Shown here piece by piece: positions 50,234 through 62,499 of a stretch of 64,000 bases of DNA (positions are counted from its first letter, which is position 1; each line of letters begins with the position of its first letter). The position numbers and the translations under genes were made by a program. Source of the DNA: MGBC163016 sp910588905 (GTDB lineage: Bacteria > Actinomycetota > Coriobacteriia > Coriobacteriales > Eggerthellaceae); NCBI GenBank assembly GCA_948616985.1, contig CAPGDO010000003.1, forward strand, positions 1 through 64,000. Reading direction: 5' to 3'. A model generated the notes under the pieces. The model had not been told where the DNA came from. It worked only from the letters and a program-made list of their open reading frames with translations, and did no database searches.

Positions 50234-50380
50234 CTAAGGCGGCATCACTGCAATCCCATGAAAGGAACGTACTTGAAGGTTCGAAAACCGAAACCTCACA
50301 GTATGTGACATCTGACCTTGCTTGCAGCTTGATCCTCGGGCACGGTCAGATGGCCACCGTGACATTAAGGACAGCTGCTC

Positions 50381-51742
50381 ATGCTCTATCTCTCTGAAAT
50401 GCTGGGCAAGCCCGTCGTGGACGCGTCCGGCGAGAAGATCGGTACGATCTCTGACCTGGCCATCTCCACCGGCGAGGTCTTCCCGCGGATAACGAGCCTC
50501 GCGTTCAAGGGGCCGGGGCGCGTTCCCTTCATGATCTCTTGGCGCAAATACGTCGATGCCTTCGATGATGACGGCATCACCCTGGCTGTGGATGCGCCGG
50601 ACATCCGCTTCAGCTACCTCCAACCTGATGAGGTGCTCCTGGCCCGGGATCTGATGAACAGGCAGATCGTAGACACCCAGGGCCTGAAGGTGGTCCGGGT
50701 GAATGACCTGAAGCTCTCCCAATCGGGTACGCAGCTCCGCCTCTTGGGAGCTGAAACAGGTGTGCGGGGGATCCTGCGCGGGTTGCACCCCTTGATCGAG
50801 CGCGCAGCAGTGAAGACGGCGAAGCTCTTCAAGCGAGACATCGACGAACAGATCATCGCCTGGAACTACATGGACCTCTTAGACCGGGACCTCTCAGAAG
50901 TGCAGCTCTCGGTCACCCACAAGCGTCTGGATGAGCTACATCCCGCAGACGTGGCGGACATCCTGGAGCAGCTGGATCCAAAGCAGCGTGCAAGCGTCTT
51001 CGAGCATCTAGACGAGGCTCAGGCCTCAGAGGCGATCTCCGAGATGATGGATGAGGTGCAGGCGGAATTCCTGGATGACCTGGATGATGCCACCGCTGCT
51101 CAGCTCATCGGCAACATGGACCCTGATGATGCGGCTGACATCGTTCGTGACCTTCCCTACGAGAAAGCCGAGACCCTCTTGCATCTCATGGGCGTGGAAG
51201 ACGCCGCTGAGGTCATCCGCCTTCTGGGCTACAAAGATGGCACCGCAGGCGGGATGATGACCACCCAGTACGTCTCCGTACCCAGAGGCTCCACGGTGGG
51301 TGAGACCATCGAGGTGCTTCGGGGGTTGGATGAGGACCACCCCACAGTGCACTACGTCTACGCCACGGATAGCCAGGGGCGCCTAGCGGGCGTGCTATCC
51401 ATGCGCACCCTTGTCCTCAGCGCCGATGACGCCTGCATCGATGACATCATGTATGACGATGTCATCTCCGTCACCCCGGATGTGGAAGAGGATGACGTAG
51501 TGGCGGACATCTTCAAGTATGACATCCCCGCTATGCCCGTAGTAGATGAGCACGGACGCATCCTGGGGATCGTCACCACCGAAGACGCCTGGGACGCCAT
51601 CGAAGAGGATGCGGCGAGCGAGAAACGCCAGATGAGCGTCCTCAAGGTCATCGGCATCACCTTGGCCTGTGTGCTGGTCCTCTTCATCTACACCGTCTTC
51701 CTCATGCAGATCCTCCGCCAAACAGGGATCCCGGCCTTCTAG
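50381..51742 (+). CDS. MgtE-sensor-like protein with PRC-barrel, MgtE_N, CBS pair and one membrane helix
   Basis: 453 residues. Two PRC-barrel-like segments (about 1-80 and 85-160), an MgtE N-terminal-like domain (about 185-310, with HPADVADILEQLDPKQRASVFEHL and MDPDDAADIVRDL), a tandem CBS domain (about 315-430, GTAGGMMTTQYVSV, then VITP-like repeats) and one C-terminal helix (about 430-450). The five-helix MgtE channel is missing. In MgtE these cytosolic domains sense Mg2+. It starts eight bases before an NRAMP-type transporter gene (51750), so it probably gates or reports on that transporter. ATG ten bases after AAGGA. Confidence 0.85.
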   Translation: MLYLSEMLGKPVVDASGEKIGTISDLAISTGEVFPRITSLAFKGPGRVPFMISWRKYVDAFDDDGITLAVDAPDIRFSYLQPDEVLLARDLMNRQIVDTQGLKVVRVNDLKLSQSGTQLRLLGAETGVRGILRGLHPLIERAAVKTAKLFKRDIDEQIIAWNYMDLLDRDLSEVQLSVTHKRLDELHPADVADILEQLDPKQRASVFEHLDEAQASEAISEMMDEVQAEFLDDLDDATAAQLIGNMDPDDAADIVRDLPYEKAETLLHLMGVEDAAEVIRLLGYKDGTAGGMMTTQYVSVPRGSTVGETIEVLRGLDEDHPTVHYVYATDSQGRLAGVLSMRTLVLSADDACIDDIMYDDVISVTPDVEEDDVVADIFKYDIPAMPVVDEHGRILGIVTTEDAWDAIEEDAASEKRQMSVLKVIGITLACVLVLFIYTVFLMQILRQTGIPAF

Positions 51743-51749
51743 GTGCATC

Positions 51750-53012
51750 GTGCAAGCCCCCGTCCCTGACACCACCCCCAAGGCTCCCCGCCCCAAGGCG
51801 CTCTTGGTGCTGGCGGCCATGGGGCCGGGCATCATCACCGCCATGGCTGGCAACGATGCCGGCGGCATATCCACCTATTCCACCGCAGGGGCGAACTTCG
51901 GATTCGCCACCCTCTGGGTCATCCCCCTCATGTGCATCATGCTGGCCTTGGTGGAGCTCACTGCCGCGAAGATGGGAGCGGTCACCGGCAAGGGCTTCGC
52001 TGCTCTCATCCGTGAGCGCTTCGGCATCCGCCTGACCGCCTTGGCCATGGCGGCCCTTCTGATCGGCAACATCGCTACGGTGTTCTCGGAATTCGCGGGC
52101 ATCGCCTCCGGCATGGAGATGTTCGGGGTATCCCGTTACTTGTCCGTGCCCGTGGCAGCCGTGGTGGTATGGGTGCTGATCGTGGGTGGTTCCTACAAGC
52201 GGGTGCAGAACGTCTTCATGGCCCTTTCCCTTGTGTTCCTCACCTATGTGATAGCCGCGTTCATGGCTGAACCCGATTGGGAAGAGGCCGCTCTGGCCAC
52301 GTTCGTACCCACCCTCGAGGGTAGTCCGGCTTACATCGCCGTAGTCATTGCCATGATCGGAACGACCATCGCTCCCTGGATGATGTTCTTCAATCAGTCG
52401 AACGTGGTGGAGAAGGGCATGGAACCCTCAGAGCTCCCCCTTCAGAAGGTCGATGTCATATCTGGCACCCTGGCCGCTTGTCTCGTGGCCTGGTTCATCA
52501 TCGTGACCACAGGATCGGTGCTCTTCCCGCAGGGCGTCCAGATCAACAGTGCAGCCGATGCCGCAGCGGCCCTCGAACCCTTTGCGGGTCATTACGCCAA
52601 GGCCCTCTTCGCCGTAGGGCTCATCTCTGCATCGTTCCTGGCTGCCTGCGTGCTGCCCCTCACCACCGCCTTCGTCATCTGCGAGGCCTTCGGCTGGGAG
52701 GCAGGGGTCTCCTTCAAATGGAGCGAAGCGCCCCTGTTCAAGGGCATCATCACGGCAGCCATCCTGCTGGGAGCCGTAGTGGTGCTGATCCCGAACCTGG
52801 ATCTGCTAGCCATGATGCTCACGTCTCAGTTCGTGAATGGGGTGATCCTACCCATCCTTCTGGCATTCATGGCCCTCATCGCCTCGGATGCCCGGATCAT
52901 GGGTGCCTACCGTTTAGGCAAGATAGGACAAGCCTTGCTGTGGGCATTGGTAGGCGTAGTGACCGTCCTCACCCTTGCGTTGTTCGGCATGCAGCTGCTG
53001 GGCGTGGCCTGA
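51750..53012 (+). CDS. NRAMP-related magnesium transporter (NRMT type)
   Basis: 420 residues, 11 or so membrane helices. GTG start after AGGTG, seven bases past the stop of the MgtE-like gene. The first helix motif DPGN of manganese/iron NRAMPs reads DAGG (Asp kept, Asn to Gly), and the helix-6 AxxMPH motif reads TTIAPW (Met to Ala, His to Trp). As I recall, loss of the soft Met and Asn ligands marks NRMTs, characterised as Mg2+ transporters from Eggerthella lenta. The Mg2+-sensor-like partner gene agrees with this. A Mn/Fe role cannot be excluded without assay. Confidence 0.85.
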   Translation: MQAPVPDTTPKAPRPKALLVLAAMGPGIITAMAGNDAGGISTYSTAGANFGFATLWVIPLMCIMLALVELTAAKMGAVTGKGFAALIRERFGIRLTALAMAALLIGNIATVFSEFAGIASGMEMFGVSRYLSVPVAAVVVWVLIVGGSYKRVQNVFMALSLVFLTYVIAAFMAEPDWEEAALATFVPTLEGSPAYIAVVIAMIGTTIAPWMMFFNQSNVVEKGMEPSELPLQKVDVISGTLAACLVAWFIIVTTGSVLFPQGVQINSAADAAAALEPFAGHYAKALFAVGLISASFLAACVLPLTTAFVICEAFGWEAGVSFKWSEAPLFKGIITAAILLGAVVVLIPNLDLLAMMLTSQFVNGVILPILLAFMALIASDARIMGAYRLGKIGQALLWALVGVVTVLTLALFGMQLLGVA

Positions 53013-53014
53013 GA

Positions 53015-53722
53015 TCAGGGGATGAAGAGCTTCCACTCTATGCAGGCCGCTGGGGATTTCGATTCGATGTGAGAGATATCCGGCACCACAGCAACGAAGG
53101 GGATGTTAGCCGCAGCGGTAGCAGGGTACGGACGCGGAGCGAAAGGGATCCTCATGGTGCTGTCAGGCAACGGGATGCTCTTGCCTATCCCTGAGAGCAC
53201 ACCCCGGAAGAGATCTTCGGCATTAGCCTTCTCCTCAAGGCGGCGGCTCTCCTGAGCCAGCCGACCAGCCAAGTACCGGTCTATGTTCTCTTGATCCTTC
53301 GCGCATCTCACCAGCATGTCTATGGTGATGCTGTCCAGGTATGCGTCGTAGCTTTCGAAGGCGAGCTCTAAGGTCTTATGGATGCCCTCAACGATAGGCG
53401 GGTCATCAGGACTGGAAGTGTCGATCACTTCATCCTCTGGGCCTTCAGGAGTCATGCCCTTGGTCTTCGACCCATCACCGATGGCGTTGATGATCTCAAG
53501 GAAGGTGATCTGGGAGGGATCCTTCGCCAGCAGATAGCCGCCCATCTTGCCCGCTTTTGCCTCAGCGATGTGGGCTTTGCGCAAAAGTTGGAAGAGCTGG
53601 ATCAGATAATCCCGGGGAACAGCGATCCCTTCTGAGATCTTCTTAGAAGAAACGGTGCCCCCCTCCATAGCAAGATAGATGACAGCCCGAAGCGCATAAT
53701 CCACTGATGCTTTCAACTGCAT
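53015..53722 (-). CDS. Rrf2-family regulator with long C-terminal extension
   Basis: 235 residues from the ATG at 53722 (TTTGGAGG upstream). Residues 1-80 form the Rrf2 winged HTH (MQLKASVDYALRAVIYLA, then PRDYLIQLFQLLRKAHI and KMGGYLLAKDP). The three Cys that bind an Fe-S cluster in IscR/NsrR are absent; the only Cys are late in the chain. The C-terminal 90 or so residues exceed the usual length of about 150. Signal unknown. Convergent with the NRMT gene (two-base gap); the NhaC gene lies upstream. Confidence 0.85.
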   Translation of the reverse strand: MQLKASVDYALRAVIYLAMEGGTVSSKKISEGIAVPRDYLIQLFQLLRKAHIAEAKAGKMGGYLLAKDPSQITFLEIINAIGDGSKTKGMTPEGPEDEVIDTSSPDDPPIVEGIHKTLELAFESYDAYLDSITIDMLVRCAKDQENIDRYLAGRLAQESRRLEEKANAEDLFRGVLSGIGKSIPLPDSTMRIPFAPRPYPATAAANIPFVAVVPDISHIESKSPAACIEWKLFIP

Positions 53723-53945
53723 GACTGCCTCCAAACAGCGCTAAGGGAACCGCACCACCATCCATCCTGCAAAAGCTATTTCCACATCGCTAATATATCT
53801 ACCCGACGATCAAAGAAGGACCCTTTTGGTCCCAACCGTTGCCGAGCCGTCATAAATCCAGGCCTGACCTGCGCTTATATATGATTCACTATGTTATAGA
53901 TGATACAAGGGATAAGCTTTAGTGGTTGTCGAACCTCAAAGAGAA

Positions 53946-53973
53946 GAGGGTCACAGCCGTAGCCATGACCCTC
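53946..53973 (-). terminator. Terminator of the NhaC gene
   Basis: GAGGGTCA and TGACCCTC form a perfect eight-base stem with a 12-base loop; on the minus strand it is followed by TTCTCTTT. It lies 29 bases beyond the NhaC stop codon. Confidence 0.75.
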
Positions 53974-54001
53974 TCGATGACATCCATTTGACCGGTGAGC
54001 A

Positions 54002-55717
54002 TTACGCCTTAGCTTGGGCATCCTTCGCTTGAGCAGCTTTCTTCATAGAGAGCTTATGCAGGACGAAGGTGGCTATGACCACCAGCACGATACCCAGCCC
54101 CAAGGATATCCACGGGGACTTCGTGAAGCCCGCGATCACATAACCCACGAAGCAGCAGACCATGACCGTGGTGGCATAGGGGATCTGGGTAGCCACGTGA
54201 CGCAGATGATTGCACTTCGCACCCGCCGAGGACAGGATGGTGGTGTCTGAGATAGGCGAGATATGGTCACCATAAACAGCACCTGCCAGGGTTGCTCCTA
54301 CCGCTACCAGGAAGAGCGGGTCGGTGGCATCGAAGACACCGATGACGATGGGCAGGATGAGCGCCACAGTGCCCCAGGATGTACCCATAGCGAAGCCGAT
54401 GAAGGCAGCTACTACGAAGATCACTGCGGGAAGGAAGTCAAGGGCCACGCCCAGGTTGTTCAGGAAGCCGGATACGAATTCGCCCGTACCCAAGAGATAG
54501 CGGCACACACCGCCCAGGCTCCAAGCCAGCACCAAGATCATGATGGCACCCACCATGGAACGCACGCCTTCGCTCATGGCATCCATGAAGCCGCCCAGAG
54601 TGCAGAGCTTGCGCGGCAGGAACTGGACCACCGCCCACACAAGCGCCACGCAAACGCCGATGCACAGGCCCATGACCGGGTTCTCACCCACCGCAGTAGC
54701 AAAATCCACCCCTTCGAAGAAGCCGCCGCAGTAGAGCATCCCCAATATGGAGAAGATGATGAGCACGATGATGGGCATGACCAGGTCGAACACCTTGCCC
54801 CTATCGGAGATATCAAGCCCCTTGTACTCTTCGATGGCTCCTACCGCCGCTTCGTCGATGTCAGCCCGTTCGGTGACCTTCGTGGGAAGATCCACATCCA
54901 ATGCCGCTTTCAGGCTGGCCTTCTCAGAGACATTGCCGCCCCTGTTCGCATCCAAGAGCGCCTGAGCCCGGGCTTCTTCCTCTTCCAGCGCCTCCTCAGC
55001 CAGAGCATCCTCGGCTGGTACCTTGTTATGCTCAGCAGCCAACTGGGCTGCTTCCATGGTGCCGAAATCCCAATTGGTGATGAGCATGAAGAACACGAAG
55101 AAGATGGTCAGCAGCGCATAGAAGTTGTAGGGGATGGATGCCACGAAGGTGGAGAACCCGTCTTCGCCAAGGTATCCGCCTACCGCCACAGCCCAGGAGG
55201 AGACCGGCGCGATGATGCAGACCGGTGCCGCCGTGGAGTCTATGATCCAAGCAAGCTTCTCATGGCTGATATGGAAACGGTCCGTGACCGGACGCATGAC
55301 CGCACCCACCGTCAGGCAATTGAAATAGTCATCCACGAAGATGATGATCCCCAGGATGGCCGTGAGGATCTGAGCCATCTTCGCATTCTTGATGTGCTGG
55401 GATACCCATTCGGCATAGGCACGAGAACCGCCAGACACCGCGATGACCACGGTAAGCGCTCCCAAGAGCGCCAGGAATAAGAGCAATGACCCGTTCCCGG
55501 CTATCTGCTCCGCCATCATCTGGGGCACCATGGTGAACGAGGCGATGAGCTGCTCACCGCCTGCACCGTTCAGCGTGAACTGGTAGATGATCATGCCCAC
55601 GAGCACGCCCACGGTCAGCGAGGAGTACACCTCCTTCGTGATCAGCGCCAGCGCCAAGGCCAGCAGGGGCGGCACGATGGACCATGCGCCGCTTGAGATG
55701 AGCTCGAAGCCTTCCAT
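54002..55717 (-). CDS. NhaC-family Na+/H+ antiporter
   Basis: 571 residues from the ATG at 55717, with about 12 membrane segments. IIIFVDDYFNCLTVGAVMRPVTD is the conserved NhaC segment, and GTSWGTVALILPI and GDHISPISDTTILSS lie near the C-terminus. A hydrophilic acidic loop (about 235-300) interrupts the helices. The family exchanges sodium or other cations/amino acids for protons. Upstream TTG at 55729 is possible but its spacing is worse. Confidence 0.9.
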   Translation of the reverse strand: MEGFELISSGAWSIVPPLLALALALITKEVYSSLTVGVLVGMIIYQFTLNGAGGEQLIASFTMVPQMMAEQIAGNGSLLLFLALLGALTVVIAVSGGSRAYAEWVSQHIKNAKMAQILTAILGIIIFVDDYFNCLTVGAVMRPVTDRFHISHEKLAWIIDSTAAPVCIIAPVSSWAVAVGGYLGEDGFSTFVASIPYNFYALLTIFFVFFMLITNWDFGTMEAAQLAAEHNKVPAEDALAEEALEEEEARAQALLDANRGGNVSEKASLKAALDVDLPTKVTERADIDEAAVGAIEEYKGLDISDRGKVFDLVMPIIVLIIFSILGMLYCGGFFEGVDFATAVGENPVMGLCIGVCVALVWAVVQFLPRKLCTLGGFMDAMSEGVRSMVGAIMILVLAWSLGGVCRYLLGTGEFVSGFLNNLGVALDFLPAVIFVVAAFIGFAMGTSWGTVALILPIVIGVFDATDPLFLVAVGATLAGAVYGDHISPISDTTILSSAGAKCNHLRHVATQIPYATTVMVCCFVGYVIAGFTKSPWISLGLGIVLVVIATFVLHKLSMKKAAQAKDAQAKA

Positions 55718-55860
55718 TTCGCCTGTCAACTCCCCTCGTCATCTACAGACTGCCGTCTGCGAATCTAGGTATAGATGGGGATACTTTAGTCCAACGAAGC
55801 GGAGGAGATCATGGGATGGAAGGATTATTAGGCGGCTGAACACCGGATACGCCGACAGGA

Positions 55861-56517
55861 TCAGGCCGGAGCGCCTGCTTGTTGGCGCTGGGCAAGAGGA
55901 GCCAGCACGTTCGCACACCCCGCCGCCAGGATGATCTTCACCAGATCCGGGATGATGAAGGGAAGCACGCAGGCAGCCAAGGCGGCCTCAAGGCCCACAT
56001 CGGTCATCACCATGAACCAAGCTACGCCGAATCCGTAGGAGATGAGCGTGAAGAGGATACCGCATACCACATACATTCCTGAAGAGGCTAGCGTCTGCTT
56101 GACCTTAGCGAAGACGGCACCGCCCTTCGCCAGCGGATCCTTCTGCGGAGCATCCTTCACCCATCCGGCCCGGCGTGCCAAGAAGAGAAGCGCACAGGCC
56201 ACGGGCACTGCCACCAGATAGCCGAACAGGAAGCCTCCCGTAGGGCCGAGCAGCGCTCCTATGCCACCGCGCATCCCCGAGAACACCGGAACGCCCAGCG
56301 CACCCAGAAGGATGTATCCGTAGACAGAGGCAGTGGCTATGGATGGACGGAGCACGCAGATGGCCAAGGGGATGGCGAACATCTGGAGGGTAACGGGGAT
56401 GGGCCCGATAGGGACGGTGACCCATGCGCTCACCGTGATGAGGGCTATGAAGAGCCCGATGAATACGACATCTTTGGTACGAGTGCGTGTAGCCTTCATT
56501 TCGCGGAAACCTGCCAT
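55861..56517 (-). CDS. bioY: Biotin transporter BioY (ECF S component)
   Basis: 218 residues, six membrane segments. VTLQMFAIPLAICVLRP, GYILLGALGVPVFSGMRGGIGALLGPTGGFLFGY carry the biotin-binding features of BioY. A charged loop of about 30 residues after helix 4 is longer than usual. It follows birA by 17 bases, so biotin uptake and attachment are cotranscribed. ATG after AAGGTGAG. Confidence 0.93.
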   Translation of the reverse strand: MAGFREMKATRTRTKDVVFIGLFIALITVSAWVTVPIGPIPVTLQMFAIPLAICVLRPSIATASVYGYILLGALGVPVFSGMRGGIGALLGPTGGFLFGYLVAVPVACALLFLARRAGWVKDAPQKDPLAKGGAVFAKVKQTLASSGMYVVCGILFTLISYGFGVAWFMVMTDVGLEAALAACVLPFIIPDLVKIILAAGCANVLAPLAQRQQAGAPA

Positions 56518-56534
56518 CTTCTCACCTTCTTTGC

Positions 56535-57308
56535 TTACGAGATTCCAAGGACGTGGGCCTCTCCTGAGACAATGGGGACCACGCCACGATCCTCAGTGCG
56601 GATCATCATGCGCCCAGCTTCGTCTATATGGAGGAATGCCCCTTCGATAGTCCCCTGCCCTGCTTGAATGGATACTCTTCGACCGGACATGACATTGTGC
56701 TCGTTGTATTCGGAAAGGAAATGCAGGAAGGGTTGATCGAGCCACGTATTATAGATGGCCCCCAGTTCCGTCAAGAGCACATCGCTCACCTTTTCTACCG
56801 ACGGACACCCCCCCAAGCACGTAAGCTCTGCGAGATAGGCCTCTTTACCTGTCTGGGAGCAGGGGGGAGGCACCACATTGACGCCGATGCCCAAGCACAA
56901 GCCATCCGCCGTCCCTTCCAGGGAGATGCCGGAGAGCTTCCGGTAGGTTGCTCCCGTCTGCAGGACGACGTCATTGGGCCACTTAAGCTTCACATCCTGG
57001 GCCACCGCCAGTACCAGGAAGCCCACAGCCGTCCTGCGCACCGCGATGCCGCACGCCAAGCTCAGCGTAGGCAGCTTCGCCATCAGATCAGCCCGATCGA
57101 TGGCCCGGTGGGCACCAGGACGCAAGAGCACTGAGAGATAGAGCCCTCCCTGGGGACTGGACCAAGCGTGACCTCGTCGGCCATACCCTCCCGTCTGGGT
57201 CTCAGCGATGACCACGGTCCCCTCAGGGGCACCTTGGGCGATCAGGCGTTTGATGTGCTCATTGGTGGAATCTACCTCACCGAAGCGGGTGACCTCGAAC
57301 GGGATCAC
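56535..57308 (-). CDS. birA: Biotin--protein ligase (monofunctional)
   Basis: 257 residues. ETQTGGYGRRGHAWSSPQGGLY is the biotinyl-AMP binding loop (GRGRxGR type), LKWPNDV carries the catalytic Lys, and GIGVNV follows. No N-terminal HTH, so it does not act as a repressor. GTG start overlaps the stop of folPK by four bases (GTGA). Confidence 0.93.
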   Translation of the reverse strand: MIPFEVTRFGEVDSTNEHIKRLIAQGAPEGTVVIAETQTGGYGRRGHAWSSPQGGLYLSVLLRPGAHRAIDRADLMAKLPTLSLACGIAVRRTAVGFLVLAVAQDVKLKWPNDVVLQTGATYRKLSGISLEGTADGLCLGIGVNVVPPPCSQTGKEAYLAELTCLGGCPSVEKVSDVLLTELGAIYNTWLDQPFLHFLSEYNEHNVMSGRRVSIQAGQGTIEGAFLHIDEAGRMMIRTEDRGVVPIVSGEAHVLGIS

Positions 57309-58623
57309 AACCGCTCCGCCGCACCGAGGCGCTTTGCCTGAGGCAGCTCATCGATGGGCCGCCCATCCGCCAGGATATGCCCCGGAAGGATGGCCTCGAT
57401 GGGCTTCACGACGAAATCGCGTTCTGTGGCCCGCGGATGCGGGAGCGCAAGGTCTTCGGTAGCGTAGCTATACATCTGATAATCAACGATATCGATATCC
57501 AGGGTGCGTGGGCCGTTCGGCTCCGTGCGAACGCGCCCCAGCATATCCTCGATGGCATGGAGGCAATCCAGGAGTTCCCGCGGAGGCAAGCCCGTTCGCA
57601 GCAGAACGGCGGTATTCACGAAATCATCCTGATCCTCTTTGTAGGCCGCTTTGCTCCGATAGAAGGGGGCCGCATCGATGAGGAGAGAATCAGGGAGCTG
57701 GCAGAGCTTCCCGATGCCCAGATTGATCTGAGCCTGCTTGGCTTCGTCCTCCTCCCCCGCCTCAGCCACCAGGGCTACGTTCGACCCCAAGCTGAGGATG
57801 ACGTAGGGGCGAAGCTCCTTCAGCGCCTTCACCGTAGCCGGAACGTTGTGAACGCGGATGATGGAGGCTCCCAGCTCCGCCGCCAGAAGGGCTTCAGCAG
57901 CCGAAGCCTCATCCCGGGCTGGTATGTCTTGGGCATCCAGCTTGTAAGCACGCGTGATGAAGCTCTTCCGCGAGACAGCGCACATCACCGGATAGCCCAG
58001 ATGCCTGACCTCATGGAGGTTGCGCAGGAGCTCTACGGTCTGCTGAGGGGTCTTGCCGAAACCAGGGCCCGGATCCACGCAGATCCGATCAGGGGATATG
58101 CCCCTGTCCTCCAACAGAGCGGCCTGCTGGCCGAGGAACGCGCAGACCTCTGCGACCACGTCTTCGTAGTGAGGGTGATCCTGCATGGTCTTCGGCTCGC
58201 CCTGCATATGCATGACCACGAGCCCCGCATCCGTTGACCGGACCGCTTCTACCATGGCGGGATCCTGGAAGCCGGAGACGTCGTTCACGATGGAAGCGCC
58301 TGCCGCCAGAGCACGCTCAGCCACTGCGGCATGGCGCGTATCCACGGATACGCAGACGCCTTCGGCAGCCAAAGCGCTGACCACTCCTTCGATGCGGGCC
58401 CATTCCTCTTCGATGCTCACCGGGTCAGCCCCAGGGCGCGTGGATTCGCCGCCCACATCGATGATCTCAGCTCCCGCCTCTATCATGGCCCGAGCCTGGG
58501 CAAGAGCAGCTTGGGTGTCAGAGACCAGACCATCCCCCGAGAAGGAATCCGGCGTCATATTCACGATACCCATCACATGGGGGCATCGGCAGTCGAATTC
58601 GAACGAACCGCACTTCCAGAACA

Positions 58624-58624
<1 letters not shown>
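57305..58624 (-). CDS. folP-folK: Bifunctional dihydropteroate synthase / HPPK
   Basis: 439 residues. N-terminal DHPS (about 1-270): GIVNMTPDSFSGDG, VGGESTRPGA and DPGPGFGKT. C-terminal HPPK (about 275-430): LSLGSN, FVNTAVLL, and GPRTLDIDIV with the Mg-binding Asp pair. The two folate steps are fused; FolB is not fused in. GTG start overlaps the stop of ftsH by one base. Confidence 0.93.
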
Positions 58625-61155
<2,531 letters not shown>

Positions 61156-61166
61156 TCGATCCACCT

Positions 61167-61718
61167 TTATCTATAGATCTCTGGTTTGAGAGAGCCGATA
61201 TAGCTCAGATTCCGGTACTGTTCGGCATAGTCAAGGCCGTAGCCCACGACGAATTCATCCGGGCATTCGAAGCCCAGATAGGCACATTCCACCTCTGTGA
61301 CGCGAGGGATGTCCTTGCGCAACATCGCAGCAACCTGGATGGAGAGCGGGCCGCGCGAGAGGAGGCTCTGGCGCAGATAGCTCAGCGTGAGCCCTGAATC
61401 GATGATGTCCTCAGCGATGATCAGATGCTTACCTTGGATGCTACCGGAAAGGTCCTTCGTGATGCGCACTTCCCCCGAGCTCTTCGTGGAAGCGCCGTAG
61501 GAGGAGACGGACATGTAGTCCATTTCCAGGGGCAAGTCCACCGCCCGCGCCAAGTCAGCCATGAAGATGGCTGCGCCGCGCAGGACGCACATCATGACCA
61601 CCTCGTGGCCCTGAGCCACCAGGGGCGCATAATCCGCTGTGATGGCTTGGCCCAGCTCACGCACCCGCGCAGATATCTGCTCAGATGAGAAGAGGACCTC
61701 TTGGATATCGGTGTGCAC
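61167..61718 (-). CDS. hpt: Hypoxanthine phosphoribosyltransferase
   Basis: 183 residues from a GTG seven bases after AAGGA. The PRPP motif IIAEDIIDSGLTL and MMCVLRGAAIFMADL, SVSSYGAST segments match Hpt. Purine salvage. It is the first gene before ftsH (11-bp gap), the same order as tilS-hpt-ftsH in many Gram-positives. Confidence 0.95.
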   Translation of the reverse strand: MHTDIQEVLFSSEQISARVRELGQAITADYAPLVAQGHEVVMMCVLRGAAIFMADLARAVDLPLEMDYMSVSSYGASTKSSGEVRITKDLSGSIQGKHLIIAEDIIDSGLTLSYLRQSLLSRGPLSIQVAAMLRKDIPRVTEVECAYLGFECPDEFVVGYGLDYAEQYRNLSYIGSLKPEIYR

Positions 61719-61848
61719 TTGCTATTCCTTGCTACGCATTCTTCGTCCCCGTCAGTGTACCATTCGCACCTTCTCGGACAGAGGATGCGTCAGGGGATGG
61801 TCATTTTCTACACACAGGCATGCGCCGGGGAGCACGATGATCGAAAGT

Positions 61849-62499
61849 TCAGCCCCGAAGCTCGGGATACTCAGCCAGTAAGCGCTCCACCGGCAGACCC
61901 ACGATGGAGTCGAAGGCGCCCGCGTAGCCTTCGATGAGCGCCCGGCCTTCCCCTTGGATGGCGTAGGCACCCGCCTTGTCATAGGACTCCCCCTTGCGGA
62001 GATAATCCGCTATCTCTTCCTCCGTCAATGGCTTGAAGGTGACCGAAGAAGCATCGGCGAAGGTGCGATAGGCCAAGGACACCTCCCCATCAGCACCCAC
62101 CATCAGCATCCACAGCGAGACCCCCGTGATCACCTGATGGGTGCAGTCCGAAAGCTCGCGCAGCATGCGCTTGGCATCCTCCAGGTTCCGGGGCTTGCCG
62201 AAGATCTCAGACCCCTTCACCACCATGGTATCCGCCCCGAGGACGGCGAACATGCCCGCTTCGCCCGTAGCCAGAAGCTCCTGCACAGCAGCCCCCGCCT
62301 TCTTCTCAGCCAGCTTCTTGGCGGCCTCGGCCGGGATCATGAGCTCATCGGCCTCCAAGGACTCATCCACCGGCTCTGAGGGCACGAGCACCCGCACGGC
62401 CACGCCCGCCTCTTCCAGCAGCTGCTTGCGCCGCGGACTAGCACTGGCCAGAACGACCTGGGGCTTCAGGGCGTCAGTGGGGTTCGTCTCGTTCGACAT
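61849..62499 (-). CDS. maf: Maf-family nucleotide pyrophosphatase
   Basis: 216 residues. LASASPRRKQLL at the N-terminus and LGADTMVV with FGKPRNLEDAKRML are the Maf hallmarks; YDKAGAYAIQGEG lies later. Hydrolyses nonstandard or NTP nucleotides (dTTP/UTP type). Its ATG follows the tilS stop directly (TGAATG). About 130 bases without a gene separate it from hpt. Confidence 0.94.
   Translation of the reverse strand: MSNETNPTDALKPQVVLASASPRRKQLLEEAGVAVRVLVPSEPVDESLEADELMIPAEAAKKLAEKKAGAAVQELLATGEAGMFAVLGADTMVVKGSEIFGKPRNLEDAKRMLRELSDCTHQVITGVSLWMLMVGADGEVSLAYRTFADASSVTFKPLTEEEIADYLRKGESYDKAGAYAIQGEGRALIEGYAGAFDSIVGLPVERLLAEYPELRG

Noticed and set aside
54263..55480. 405-codon open frame opposite the NhaC gene
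   Set aside because: His/Gln/Arg-rich composition typical of an antisense shadow; the NhaC frame has clear membrane helices and family motifs.
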